From Thermoflexibacter ruber (GTDB taxonomy: Bacteria > Bacteroidota > Bacteroidia > Cytophagales > Thermoflexibacteraceae), in NCBI RefSeq assembly GCF_900113045.1, contig NZ_FONY01000002.1, forward strand, positions 1 to 44,251: a stretch of DNA of 44,251 bases, in the 5' to 3' direction. The stretch's first letter is position 1; each line of letters starts with the position of its first letter. Both the position numbers and the translations under genes were made by a program. The notes beneath the pieces are model-generated. The model worked only from the letters and a program-made list of their open reading frames with translations. It was not told the DNA's origin and searched no databases. Shown here piece by piece: positions 17,130 through 26,567 of the stretch.

Positions 17130-17688
17130 ATAAATGCTTGATAGCCATTTGTTTATATTTGTTTAGTTCAGGCAAGGCTACCCCGATTTCCTTTGCTTTC
17201 TCGTCCCAAGTTCGCATCTGGATAGAAAGTGAAAAAAGCGTGTCGTTCTCAAAATTAGTGGCTTCCATTTCTGTCATTTTTCCGCCTTGAAACTCCAGAG
17301 TCTTTTTGCTTGCCTCTGAAAGTGCCTGATAATAAGTAGGATACTTGAAAGTCAAGTAACGTTTTGCCTGCACGTGATTTTCCACTAAACGAGCAGTTTT
17401 TTCTGAAAAACCTTTACTTCTGAGAAAATCTGCCCCGATTTGTTCGTGTCTTTTTACTCCATAGCCGTCCATGCTCTCAAAAATGCCTTCTTTGGCGCAT
17501 AGATGCCCAATATCATGAAAAAAAGCGGCTAAGATAACTTCTTCATCAAACCCTTCTTCTTCCGCTAATTGTGCTGATTGGCAGGCGTGTTCTATTTGGG
17601 AGATAGGCTCTCCGATATAGTCCTCTTTGCCATATTTATCAAAAAGTATAAATACCTCATGAATAGTTTGTTGGATTTTTTCTTGCAT
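17110..17688 (-). CDS. PhnZ-like HD-domain diiron oxygenase
   Basis: A 192-aa HD-fold protein. The metal set of PhnZ-type mixed-valence diiron oxygenases is visible: H in ISQIEHACQSA, HD in AAFFHDIGHL, H in VKRHEQIGADFL, H and K in ENHVQAKRYL, and a late Asp in MRTWDEKAKE. Known relatives cleave 2-amino-1-hydroxyethylphosphonate. No phosphonate dioxygenase (PhnY) or transporter lies nearby, so the substrate may differ. I chose the ATG at 17688, which leaves 11 bases after the TonB receptor stop on the same strand; a longer frame would overlap it. Confidence 0.8.
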   Translation of the reverse strand: MQEKIQQTIHEVFILFDKYGKEDYIGEPISQIEHACQSAQLAEEEGFDEEVILAAFFHDIGHLCAKEGIFESMDGYGVKRHEQIGADFLRSKGFSEKTARLVENHVQAKRYLTFKYPTYYQALSEASKKTLEFQGGKMTEMEATNFENDTLFSLSIQMRTWDEKAKEIGVALPELNKYKQMAIKHLSKSFAL

Positions 17689-17699
17689 AATGTTATGTA

Positions 17700-19952
17700 T
17701 TAAAACTGTAACCTTGTTGTTAGCCAAAAATGCCTACCATAGCCATCTACGCCAGAGCCATGAATGCGATACAACACATTAAAAATGTTGCCTAAACCTC
17801 CTACAAAGCGGATATTTTTGTAAGTATAACCTAAGTGGAGATTGACCACCTTCCAACTTGGCGTTCCTTCTTTGCCTATTCGGTTATCATCTTTGTCCCC
17901 TTGCGCTAATCGGTCTTGCTTTCCTGCAAAAAGATATTCTAAGTTAGCATAGAATTGCTTTTGTGAGTAAAAAAGGCTGAGTTTTCCATTCAAGGGAGGT
18001 ATCCTACGTACAGGCTCATTATTAGTTTTATTTTGCCCATAAAGATAAGTTATGTTGCCTAAAATTGTAAATTTAGAGGAAATCTGATAGGCAAATTCTG
18101 CTTCTGTTCCTCTGATAACTGCCTCAGCTACATTTTCCTTGCGGTACACTTGGTAGCCTTGTATAGAATCTCTGCCTTGTCTTACTCGATTTATCAAATT
18201 GCTCAATTGATTTTGAAAAACAGCAAAGCTACTTGAAAATCTGCCTGCATTAGCTTTCCAAGCTATTTGTGTATTTAGTGATTTTTCAGGCTGTAAGTTA
18301 TTGGTTGGCAGTTCATAGCGAAAATCTACAATGCCCAAAGTACCTAAGTCATCTACGTTAGGACTGCGAAAGGCAGTATTAGCAGAAGCAATCAATTTGT
18401 GATTTTTATGGAATCGGTATGCCAAAGAAATATCGCCTACCAATGCACTGGGAGAGATAACAGCTTTGCCAATAGTTTGCTCAGGAATACTCAAGCGAAT
18501 GAAATTATAACGCAAACCAGAAGAAATATTGAATTTGCTGAATCTGAACTGGTGCAAAGTAAAAAACGCCAAATTGTCCATAGTGGACTTGTCAGGATAC
18601 AAGCCTCTTTTATAAGTTGGGCTAAGGGTCTGTGGATTGAACTCCAAACGCATGCTACCGACTTTGTCAAAGTAATATTCTGCCCCAGACTGAATTTCCC
18701 AAAAGTGGGTGGGGGCAGAGTGTATTTGGAAAATTAAGGCTTGTGTACGAGTTTTATCTTCCTCATAAACAAGAGTTTGACTTTGATTTCTTCGGTTATA
18801 CCTGCCCTCATGCGAGAAATGATAGCTGTAAGTAAGTTCTACTTTTTGGAAAAGTCTGCTTTGATAAAACCCTGCTAATCTGGCGTAGAAAAGTTGTCTG
18901 TCTTGTGGGTCAAAGTAAGAAAATAGGTAATTTTCTAAAACTACTCTGTGGTACAAAGGAACTTGATTTTGCTCTACATACTGATAGTTCAGTGTAAGTA
19001 AGTAGTTGTTTGATAGGCGAAAGCGGGCTTTGGTATTGAAAGTGAGTTCGTTGTAGCCTGTAGGAGTCAGTTTACCCTTGCCTCCTCCTGCTAAAATATC
19101 TCCAAAATTGCGATAAGAAAGTCCCGTTTGCACGGCTATATTTTTGCTGGAGAGTTCTATTTCGCCTCTTCCGCTCTGTTCCATGCCGCTACTCATCATT
19201 TTGCCATACAGATTTCCATTGATAGTGAGTTTGTCAGAAAAAGTAGGATTTTTGGTAAACACCTGCACCAAACCGCCAATAGCATCGCTACCGTATTGCA
19301 CTGAGCCAGCCCCTCTGATTACTTCTATCCGCTCCAGACTTAGCGGGTCTATCGTGTTGAAATACTGATTGGGACCTGAGCGAAAAGTAGCATTGTTTAA
19401 GCGTATGCCGTCAATCATAAGCAAAGTCTGTTGCCCTGTCAGACCTCTGACGAAGGGCGAACCTCCACCGTGATTAGTCTTTTGCACAAATACCCCCGTA
19501 GTTCCCATCAAAATCTCAGGCGTAGAACGTAGGGTATTTTGAAAAAGTTGGGTAGCAGACACTACTGAAGTAATAGCATTAGTTTCAAACTCATTCTGCT
19601 CGTAGCGATTGGCACTGACAATGACCTCTTTGTGCAAAGAAAATGTAGCAGCTCGCATGGGGATTGCTAATATCTCTGACTGCTCATTCACTTGAATCTC
19701 CTTTTGCAAGGTTTCGTATCCTACACAAGAAATTTGCAGAGTAATTTTTTGAAAGTTAGGTAGTTGAATACTAAAACTCCCCTCTTTGTCGCTGGATACG
19801 CCCAAAGAAGTTTGCAGAATAATAATATTGGCTCTTTCAATGTTTGTTTGGGTTTGGCTATCGTAAACCCGACCTCTAAGTAAGAGATTTTGCCCTTGCA
19901 GACAAAAAACAAAGGAGCAGAAAAAGAGAATAAGTAAAAAAATTTGCTTCAT
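17700..19952 (-). CDS. TonB-dependent outer-membrane receptor
   Basis: A 750-aa receptor with a Sec signal (1-21), an N-terminal carboxypeptidase-regulatory-like domain (about 24-105; LLLRGRVYDSQTQTNIERANI), a plug (about 125-235; PEILMGTTGVFVQKTNHGGGSPFVRGLTG, LSLERIEVIRGAGSVQYGSDAIGG) and a 22-strand-type barrel ending in RLQF with the usual terminal Phe. It imports an unknown ligand across the outer membrane with TonB energy. No SusD partner follows, so it resembles a heme/siderophore/cobalamin-type receptor more than a glycan-uptake SusC. The HD gene follows 11 bases after and may be co-transcribed. Confidence 0.93.
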   Translation of the reverse strand: MKQIFLLILFFCSFVFCLQGQNLLLRGRVYDSQTQTNIERANIIILQTSLGVSSDKEGSFSIQLPNFQKITLQISCVGYETLQKEIQVNEQSEILAIPMRAATFSLHKEVIVSANRYEQNEFETNAITSVVSATQLFQNTLRSTPEILMGTTGVFVQKTNHGGGSPFVRGLTGQQTLLMIDGIRLNNATFRSGPNQYFNTIDPLSLERIEVIRGAGSVQYGSDAIGGLVQVFTKNPTFSDKLTINGNLYGKMMSSGMEQSGRGEIELSSKNIAVQTGLSYRNFGDILAGGGKGKLTPTGYNELTFNTKARFRLSNNYLLTLNYQYVEQNQVPLYHRVVLENYLFSYFDPQDRQLFYARLAGFYQSRLFQKVELTYSYHFSHEGRYNRRNQSQTLVYEEDKTRTQALIFQIHSAPTHFWEIQSGAEYYFDKVGSMRLEFNPQTLSPTYKRGLYPDKSTMDNLAFFTLHQFRFSKFNISSGLRYNFIRLSIPEQTIGKAVISPSALVGDISLAYRFHKNHKLIASANTAFRSPNVDDLGTLGIVDFRYELPTNNLQPEKSLNTQIAWKANAGRFSSSFAVFQNQLSNLINRVRQGRDSIQGYQVYRKENVAEAVIRGTEAEFAYQISSKFTILGNITYLYGQNKTNNEPVRRIPPLNGKLSLFYSQKQFYANLEYLFAGKQDRLAQGDKDDNRIGKEGTPSWKVVNLHLGYTYKNIRFVGGLGNIFNVLYRIHGSGVDGYGRHFWLTTRLQF

Positions 19953-20039
19953 GTCAGTTTAGATTACATCAGTCATAAAAGCAAATAAAGAGAAAATAAA
20001 AGAATTAGATAGGAAGAGAAGTTTAAGTTTTAATGAACT

Positions 20040-21119
20040 TTATCTTGGTACAGTTTTGTAAAGCAGGACAGCAATGCCAGCAAAAAGTAGCGGAGGTATC
20101 AAAGCGGCGGTCAAGGGTTCTAAACTTCCTGCCTGCCCCATGCTTTTGCACATACGCACCAAAGTAATAAAGACAAAAGCCAGAAAAAAGCCCAAAGCGA
20201 TTTGCCAACCTGTCCCTTGCCGAGATTTTCGGGCTGAGACAATTACGCCCATAATGGTCAGAATGATGATGGCAAAGGGATAAGTATATTTTTCGTACAT
20301 CTCCACTGCAAAGATACCCACATTCGTATTCCCGCGAGAAAGCTGTTTGTTGATGTATTCTTTGAGTTCGGGCAAGGTAAGAGCCGTTTGGAGTTCGTGA
20401 GTGCTTTCAAAATCATTGGGGCTGAGGTTTAAGGCAGTATCTAAGGCATTGCCGCTTTCTATTTTTTCCTGCTCGCCGTCAAAAGTATGCAGTTTATAAT
20501 AATCGACTTTCCACGTGTTTTTAGTAGTATCATAGGTAATGCGATCTGCCACTAACTTAGCTTCTAACCTGTTCCCTCGTAACTTTTCTATGGTAAAAAG
20601 ATAGCCTACTTTTGAGATATTGTTATAGCTTTGCATATAGATAAAAGTTTCTGGGGCTACTTTCATGTGAATATCTCTTTGGTCAAAGTAGTATTGCCCT
20701 CTGATGTACTTGCCTTCAAAAGCTACACGTATCTTATTGGCTTTGGGGATAATCCAAGCATTGAGGAAAAAAGTAGCAATCGCTAAAATGACTGCCCCTA
20801 CTACATAGGGAACGAGCAGACGCATAAAACTCACGCCTGAAGCCAGAATAGCTACTATTTCTGTGCGGGCTGCCATGCGAGAGGTAATAAAAACTACAGC
20901 AATAAAAACCAATATGGGGCTGAGCATATTGTTGATATGCAGGGTAAAATTGAGATAATAGTCAATCAAAATGAGGTCAAAAGGGATTTTTTTACTGATA
21001 AAGTCATCAGTTTTTTCTCCAAAATCAATCACATTGATAACCGCCAAAATTATCAAAGTAACAAAAAAGAAAGTAGAAAAAAACTTTTTAAGTATGTATT
21101 TGTCAATGAGTTTTATCAT
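20040..21119 (-). CDS. LptF/LptG-family lipopolysaccharide export permease
   Basis: A 359-aa YjgP/YjgQ family protein: three N-terminal membrane helices (MIKLIDKYILKKFFSTFFFVTLIILAV..., NNMLSPILVFIAVVFITSRMAA, VPYVVGAVILAIATFFLNAWIIP), a periplasmic beta-jellyroll (about 125-265) and three C-terminal helices. The SRMAARTEIVAILASGVS loop is typical. With LptB it would pull LPS from the inner membrane towards the outer membrane. The start at 21119 places the first helix immediately at the N-terminus, as usual for the family; a longer frame adds an unlikely Cys/Ser-rich leader. Confidence 0.9.
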   Translation of the reverse strand: MIKLIDKYILKKFFSTFFFVTLIILAVINVIDFGEKTDDFISKKIPFDLILIDYYLNFTLHINNMLSPILVFIAVVFITSRMAARTEIVAILASGVSFMRLLVPYVVGAVILAIATFFLNAWIIPKANKIRVAFEGKYIRGQYYFDQRDIHMKVAPETFIYMQSYNNISKVGYLFTIEKLRGNRLEAKLVADRITYDTTKNTWKVDYYKLHTFDGEQEKIESGNALDTALNLSPNDFESTHELQTALTLPELKEYINKQLSRGNTNVGIFAVEMYEKYTYPFAIIILTIMGVIVSARKSRQGTGWQIALGFFLAFVFITLVRMCKSMGQAGSLEPLTAALIPPLLFAGIAVLLYKTVPR

Positions 21120-21211
21120 TCTTGTTATTTGGGTTAAGTAGTCCAACTTAGGAGAATAGCTGCTCGAGCAGCGGTTCAAATATAAGGCAAAAGCTAAATC
21201 AAAGCAAACAT

Positions 21212-21241
21212 ACTAAAAATCTTGCTTTAACTCCCTCAAAA
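21212..21241. repeat. 30-bp direct repeat, copy 1
   Basis: Perfectly identical to 24179-24208, same orientation. This copy overlaps the last eight codons and stop of the restriction-modification gene (C-terminal LRELKQDF). Confidence 0.85.
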
Positions 21242-24098
21242 CCGTATCGTACAGTTCAGGTAGGATTTCGCTGATTTCGCCTTTTTTGTAGCCCAGCACT
21301 TCCAAGATAGCCCTGTCCATGGCTACCCTGCCCTCAAAACGCTTTTCTATTTGCTCTACTATGCTTGGAAACTCTACGCTACTCCACTTGTCAAAGACTG
21401 CTAATAACTTTTCCTTTTCTTTGTCTGTGAGTTTTTCATAATCAAGGAGTTGGAAGTTGAGAAGGTCAGTTTCTTTAATATGTGCATACATTCCTGTTGC
21501 TTGGCTTTTATTCACGATAACTTGTATCAAATGTAAAATACTATTAAAGTTCAAACATAGGATTTTGGCTTGTTTATTTGAAATATTGGGTACTATTTTA
21601 AATACATCTGCTTGTAAAAAATCATTTTCTGAATAAATTGCTAAAAAAGATGTATTGGGAGAATAAATATTAATTTTCATTGCAACAGCTAAATTCACAA
21701 ACTTATTTTTTGCTTTCTTCTGTGCCAATTCCCAATCAAAATCTTGCTTATCTTTTAGTTTGGGCGATAGTTTTTTAATTTGCTCAAAATCAGGAAATTT
21801 ATCAGAAATCCAGTAATCATGCTGTTCCTTGATTTCAAAAGTTTTAACACCTGTAATCGTTCTCAATGCTTTTTTTACTACTTTTTTAGGCACTCTATAG
21901 CGCAAATCTGTTTTACCCAATCTGATGTTTAAATAATTTTCTTTTTCACTTTCCAAAATCATAAATGCTCTTTCTATTCTGCTTTTTTCGTTTATTGGAT
22001 TTGTAATAAAGGTTGCGTCCATTAAACCTCCATAACCCGCAGAAGTATAACAATCTCGTACAAAATTTTTAGGAAAATTCATTAACTTACTTTTATTCAG
22101 CTTCTTATAAAACTCATTAATAGTTTGGTAGCTTTTCAGTGTGCTTGCCCAAAGGAAATACATCAAGTTAGTATGTTTTTCTTGGAGTTGCTCTTGTGTT
22201 ACAGTAAAAATGTCAAAAGTTTCATTGCTTTCGTTTTCCGCCTTGCGGATTTGGTTGTAGAGTTTGGGCATCTCCTCATTTTTGAAACTTCTGATGCTTT
22301 TCTTGAAATACACGATTTTGCAAGTGTCCTCTGCCTCTGGCTTTTTCTTTTCTGTGATGAGCAAAATATCCCTAAATGCCGCCCCTTCGCTGAAAGCCAA
22401 ATCACCTACGGGCTTTACTATGTACCTGACTGTATGGTTTTTAAAAATAAATTCTCTGATTTTTTCGCTTGCCTGCCCTCTGGCAAAATTGATAGGGATA
22501 ACCGAACCCACTAAACCATTTTCTTTGACCAATAAATCACCCAAAACCAAGAAATAGCCCCACAAATTGACCAAGTTACCGCAATGCTTGTTAAGTGTTG
22601 TATTTTGGTTTAGCTTTTCTTGCATGGATTTAGGCATTTTCTCTCTGTCAGAATAGGGTGGGTTCATAATCACCACATCAGACAAGTTGAGAGTAAAACC
22701 TGCACTCTCTCCTTCGGGATTGATAGCCCCTTTTTTTACTTTTTTGCTTTCATAAATTTTGAAAATTGTGCCTTGTATGGTTTCGTTGTAGCCTTCTATG
22801 TCTATGCCAAAGTCAGTTACTCTCTCTCGATTCAGTGGACTTGCCAACTCCAAAGAATCACGCGTAGCAAAGCGCACTACATTGGTAACTTGCTCGATGT
22901 TTTGCATAGTGAGGTTTATCGTGCTGATATGCGCCGCAAAAGGCATGATGTCAATACCTGTAATGTCATTTTCTATGAAATCCTTGTGCATTTGAGCTTG
23001 GTTAGCATAGCCTAACATTTTTTCGTAAAGCCACTGCTTGCGTTTGTAAGCGGCGACCAGTAGCGTTCCAGAACCGCAAGCAGGGTCAATCAAGGTATCT
23101 TCATAACTCTCAATAAGCAAACCAGCCAAAAGGTCTGCGGCGTTGGGGTGAGTATAAAATGCGGCTAAGACTTTGCGAACCTCATGCGGTATGAGTTCGT
23201 GAAAAAAGCGACCCGCCAAATCGTGGGTGATGTACTCTGCGCGCAAAGACTTGATACCCAAAATCAAATCATTGAGTTTTTGAATAAAAAAAAGTTCGTT
23301 AGGGATATGTCCTAAGATATTGACCTTATAAATAGACTTGTAATCAATGAGTTGTATTTCATCAAAATACTTTTGAATGTCTTTGACGTGCTTGATTTCT
23401 ACAATTTCTGGAACTCTATTTTCTGTTTTTCTATGAAAAATATGGTAAAACAAAATTTGATTAAAAAGTAAAAAAGAAGCAAGGTTAAGCACCTGTTTTT
23501 GAGCAGTTTCCTTATCTTTGAAGTCGCCAATAGAGGAAAACAAATCCAGTTTGCTTACTATTTCTTCTGTGAGGCTTTCTTGATTAAAACGGTAAACCGC
23601 ACTATTAAAGTCAGTTACGTAGTCATTAATACGGTTTACAGTTGATTTGAAGTCAATACTTGGCTTTTCTTGTATAAATTTTTCTTTGAGCTGTTTGATG
23701 AAATTGATAAGGGTAGTTTTAGGTATATTTTCAGACCATTTTTCAGTAGCTACATAGGCATAAATCTGGGTTTTCAATACAACATCACTAAAAGGAGTGC
23801 TACCAAACAGGCTTTCTTGTTTGAGTTTCTTGGGAAAAACAAAGACAATAAAATTATTTGTTCCCAATTTTTGAGCATACCTATATGCTTGTACGGAGGC
23901 ACTTGGTAATACTTTTTCATCATCAAGTTTGACCTCTACTACAAATTTTTGCCCTTCGTATTCAAACAAAATATCTGGTCTTGTATTTATATCTTTGAAT
24001 TTCGTTTCTCCAATCGCATCAAAACCCTCATTGCGAAGGTATTGGATTATTTCAGGGTAGAGGGTGCTTTCTTGGATTTGAGGTGTTTGTTGAATCAT
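21213..24098 (-). CDS. Single-chain restriction-modification enzyme (N-terminal nuclease, N6-adenine methylase)
   Basis: A 961-aa protein. An N-terminal PD-(D/E)XK nuclease (RPDILFEYEG ... VVEVKLD; residues about 40-57) precedes a helical linker and a gamma-type N6-adenine methyltransferase with motif I DPACGSG (about 338-344) and motif IV NPPY (about 479-482). The C-terminal 350 residues are the likely target-recognition part. This is the layout of type IIG-like single-polypeptide systems, where one chain cuts and methylates. I place the start at the ATG at 24098: a TTG further up lies in the -7 promoter element. It has no separate specificity or helicase gene, and it is bracketed by a perfect 30-bp repeat, which suggests transfer as a unit. 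Confidence 0.88.
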   Translation of the reverse strand: MIQQTPQIQESTLYPEIIQYLRNEGFDAIGETKFKDINTRPDILFEYEGQKFVVEVKLDDEKVLPSASVQAYRYAQKLGTNNFIVFVFPKKLKQESLFGSTPFSDVVLKTQIYAYVATEKWSENIPKTTLINFIKQLKEKFIQEKPSIDFKSTVNRINDYVTDFNSAVYRFNQESLTEEIVSKLDLFSSIGDFKDKETAQKQVLNLASFLLFNQILFYHIFHRKTENRVPEIVEIKHVKDIQKYFDEIQLIDYKSIYKVNILGHIPNELFFIQKLNDLILGIKSLRAEYITHDLAGRFFHELIPHEVRKVLAAFYTHPNAADLLAGLLIESYEDTLIDPACGSGTLLVAAYKRKQWLYEKMLGYANQAQMHKDFIENDITGIDIMPFAAHISTINLTMQNIEQVTNVVRFATRDSLELASPLNRERVTDFGIDIEGYNETIQGTIFKIYESKKVKKGAINPEGESAGFTLNLSDVVIMNPPYSDREKMPKSMQEKLNQNTTLNKHCGNLVNLWGYFLVLGDLLVKENGLVGSVIPINFARGQASEKIREFIFKNHTVRYIVKPVGDLAFSEGAAFRDILLITEKKKPEAEDTCKIVYFKKSIRSFKNEEMPKLYNQIRKAENESNETFDIFTVTQEQLQEKHTNLMYFLWASTLKSYQTINEFYKKLNKSKLMNFPKNFVRDCYTSAGYGGLMDATFITNPINEKSRIERAFMILESEKENYLNIRLGKTDLRYRVPKKVVKKALRTITGVKTFEIKEQHDYWISDKFPDFEQIKKLSPKLKDKQDFDWELAQKKAKNKFVNLAVAMKINIYSPNTSFLAIYSENDFLQADVFKIVPNISNKQAKILCLNFNSILHLIQVIVNKSQATGMYAHIKETDLLNFQLLDYEKLTDKEKEKLLAVFDKWSSVEFPSIVEQIEKRFEGRVAMDRAILEVLGYKKGEISEILPELYDTVLRELKQDF

Positions 24099-24146
24099 TG
24101 TTTTACTTTGTACTGTGTTTGCTTCCTCCTCGGCAAAGGAAAAATT

Positions 24147-24178
24147 CAAAAATAATCAAATTTTATCTCAAAACCAAA
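24147..24178 (-). promoter_or_regulatory. Promoter of the restriction-modification gene
   Basis: On the minus strand TTTG (24175-24178), a 20-base spacer and TATTTTTG (24147-24154) match the Bacteroidota -33/-7 consensus. The promoter sits directly inside the upstream copy of the 30-bp repeat, so the repeat pair encloses a complete transcription unit. Confidence 0.6.
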
Positions 24179-24208
24179 ACTAAAAATCTTGCTTTAACTC
24201 CCTCAAAA
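24179..24208. repeat. 30-bp direct repeat, copy 2
   Basis: Identical to 21212-21241. Read on the minus strand it again spells the eight C-terminal codons and stop of the restriction-modification gene, here with no gene attached, as if it were the tail of an earlier copy. Confidence 0.85.
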
Positions 24209-24232
24209 TAGAAATAAAGCATTGTGGACAAT

Positions 24233-26470
24233 TTACTTCTTGGCTATTTGTATAGTTTGCAAGCTATTATTTGCCTGATAATGAATAGTTAAGGTGCGAC
24301 TAATCTGATGGAATACATCAATATTAGGATTTTTGGCAATATCCAAAAGGTAATATCCGAAAGAGCGGATATGGTGCGATTGCGTCCAAAATGCTTGCAT
24401 CTGCTCAAAACTCTTTTGAATTACCTCCTCGTAAGGGAGTTCGCTCCCTATGCCTTTTGCCAAAAGATTAGCCCCTGCCACAAAACTCTCCACTTGGGTA
24501 GCTGTATTAGGATTCAACTGAATCAACCCTTGAAAGTAGTTGTATCCCCCTACGCTGTTTCTCTGATAAGAGCCTTCGTAATTTGCCAAGTCTTTGTGCT
24601 GACTTTTTAGGTGTGTTTGAGCCAAACTTGCCCAGTTGATATTTTCCTCATATTTAGAGAGATAAGTTGCCCAAAGGGGAGCGTATAGTTCCGCTCGCTT
24701 TTCTGCCACCTTACGTGCATCAAAATAATTCAAAAAGTTCATTCCTGCTCCTAACGCCTTGCCTATCAAGGTATTAATTTTTCTTGAAAGTACAGGTAAA
24801 AGCATGACAAATGCCTCATTAGGCACTTGGATTTGGAAAACATAAGAAATATTTTTGGTGTTGCCCAAAGTATTTTCAAGCTCAAGTGCGTATTTGTCAA
24901 ACTCCTCTTCGGTTATTATCCCCCAAAGCACTGCCAAGTCTATGATTTGTAACAGTTCTTCTTTGTCTGTTTCGTTCTCAGTCTGCTCCCAAATCACTTG
25001 CAAGCCGTACTGAAATTCATGGGCTTTAGCAATATTTTCAAAAGAAAAATTAGGCATTTGTGCAGTAAAACTTACACCCCAATTCACTTTGTTTTTCCAT
25101 TCCGTAGCCTTGTAGATACGCGTGCCTACAAATGAAACTTGTTGCTTTAACTGAGCATTTTGTCGTATAGACCATTCTACACTTTTGTTATCCTTACCTG
25201 CCAATGCTCCCCAACGCCCAAAATCCAAGCCTAACCCCCAAGCTACTCTTTTTTGGTAACGAGTTTCATGCAGATATTTTTCTATTTTAGCACCTTCTTT
25301 GTCTATCAAATTACTTAGCAAATCATTGATTTTGAAGAATAAAATATTTTGGTGGTTTTGTTCTAAAATAGACTGGCTCACTACGGCTTGTAAAAAAGCA
25401 TCTTCACTTTTTAGTCTTTGGTATTCAAAAGAAAAGCCTAATTGCACCTTAGTTTGCGCGATATTTTTGACCAGTTCCAACACGCTTTTTTCTGTTTCCT
25501 CTATTTTTTGAGGAATCTGCTTGATGTCCATGCCTTGCGACAGTCCCAATCGCTTGATAATCACACCAACTGCCTGACGTTCAGCTTCATCAAGCCATTG
25601 GTCAGCTTTGATTTTTTCCCCAATTTCTTTGAGTTTATTCTCGGGCAAGTCAAAAATCCCTTCTATCATAGGGGCAAGCATTCGCATCACTTGGGCAGAA
25701 TTTTGCAAACTTACTCCTATATTTAAGTCGGCTTTTGCTGAAATATTTTGGGCTACCGCTTTTGTCAAGCTAATTTTGTATTGATTATCAGCGATTTTAC
25801 ATATTACTAAGTTAAAATCGTCTTTGACTTCTATGCTAAAATCTGCTTCTGCTTTTGCTCCTAACTGGACTTTGATGCTTTCGTTGCTACCCAAAAGTTT
25901 CCCTAATTGGTTCAAACTTCCTGCAAAAATATCAGCCCATCTGACAGTAGCAGAAGTTTTGAACTTTCCCGCTACTTGCATAGAAACTGCCTCATTGATT
26001 TGCAAGTTATTTAGTACTTGACTTTTAGAAAAAATCACCACAAAGTCTTTTAGGTCTTGGAAAATCGCTTGGGGAAGGGTTTGGCTGTCAGTGTGGACTT
26101 TATAAGAATTGAAAATTATTTTTTTATCCACGTCAAAATTAATTCCTAACTGGCTGATTAGTTTGGGATTATCAATGTCTAAATGACTTTCTGAGGAATA
26201 CGCTAACCATGCCTCTCCTTGCTTGGGAGCTAATAAGTTCCGCACATTAGCATCGCTGGGCTGTATCGTTTTATTATCGGCAAGGTCAAAAAGTCGGACT
26301 TGGAAATTGCTTAGTGCTTTGATAGGCAGTATTCCGTTTTCACCGAAAGAAAGTGGAGTATCCAAAGAAGCTTTTTTCAAAAGAGGCAGAGGTAAGTCTT
26401 TGTCTTTAAAGGTTTTACTGCTTAGTAAGCGGTCTATTTCTTCTGCGTTGATATGTTGTAACAGGTTCAT
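24233..26470 (-). CDS. Large orphan protein, unknown function
   Basis: A 745-aa protein without signal peptide or membrane helix that I do not recognise. Residues about 40-245 are rich in long alternating strands (SIKVQLGAKAEADFSIEVKD, QYKISLTKAVAQNISAKADLNIGV). Residues 255-330 are helical and charged (LPENKLKEIGEKIKADQWLDEAERQAVGVIIKRLGL). Another strand-rich part (about 335-500; KVQLGFSFEYQRL, RVAWGLGLDFGRWG, KNKVNWGVSFTAQMPNFSF) is followed by a mostly helical C-terminal 250 residues. The repeated strands with Gly and aromatic ends resemble a beta-barrel or beta-sandwich more than an enzyme core. It lies alone upstream of the R-M module; a contractile, toxin or storage role cannot be decided. 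Confidence 0.6.
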   Translation of the reverse strand: MNLLQHINAEEIDRLLSSKTFKDKDLPLPLLKKASLDTPLSFGENGILPIKALSNFQVRLFDLADNKTIQPSDANVRNLLAPKQGEAWLAYSSESHLDIDNPKLISQLGINFDVDKKIIFNSYKVHTDSQTLPQAIFQDLKDFVVIFSKSQVLNNLQINEAVSMQVAGKFKTSATVRWADIFAGSLNQLGKLLGSNESIKVQLGAKAEADFSIEVKDDFNLVICKIADNQYKISLTKAVAQNISAKADLNIGVSLQNSAQVMRMLAPMIEGIFDLPENKLKEIGEKIKADQWLDEAERQAVGVIIKRLGLSQGMDIKQIPQKIEETEKSVLELVKNIAQTKVQLGFSFEYQRLKSEDAFLQAVVSQSILEQNHQNILFFKINDLLSNLIDKEGAKIEKYLHETRYQKRVAWGLGLDFGRWGALAGKDNKSVEWSIRQNAQLKQQVSFVGTRIYKATEWKNKVNWGVSFTAQMPNFSFENIAKAHEFQYGLQVIWEQTENETDKEELLQIIDLAVLWGIITEEEFDKYALELENTLGNTKNISYVFQIQVPNEAFVMLLPVLSRKINTLIGKALGAGMNFLNYFDARKVAEKRAELYAPLWATYLSKYEENINWASLAQTHLKSQHKDLANYEGSYQRNSVGGYNYFQGLIQLNPNTATQVESFVAGANLLAKGIGSELPYEEVIQKSFEQMQAFWTQSHHIRSFGYYLLDIAKNPNIDVFHQISRTLTIHYQANNSLQTIQIAKK

Positions 26471-26567
26471 GTTAGTTTTTAGTAGTTAAGTGTTTGGTGT
26501 TTAGTATTTTACTTTCAAAAGATAAAAAAATTACCTTACTTTTATTGAAGCATAAATTTACAAAAAA

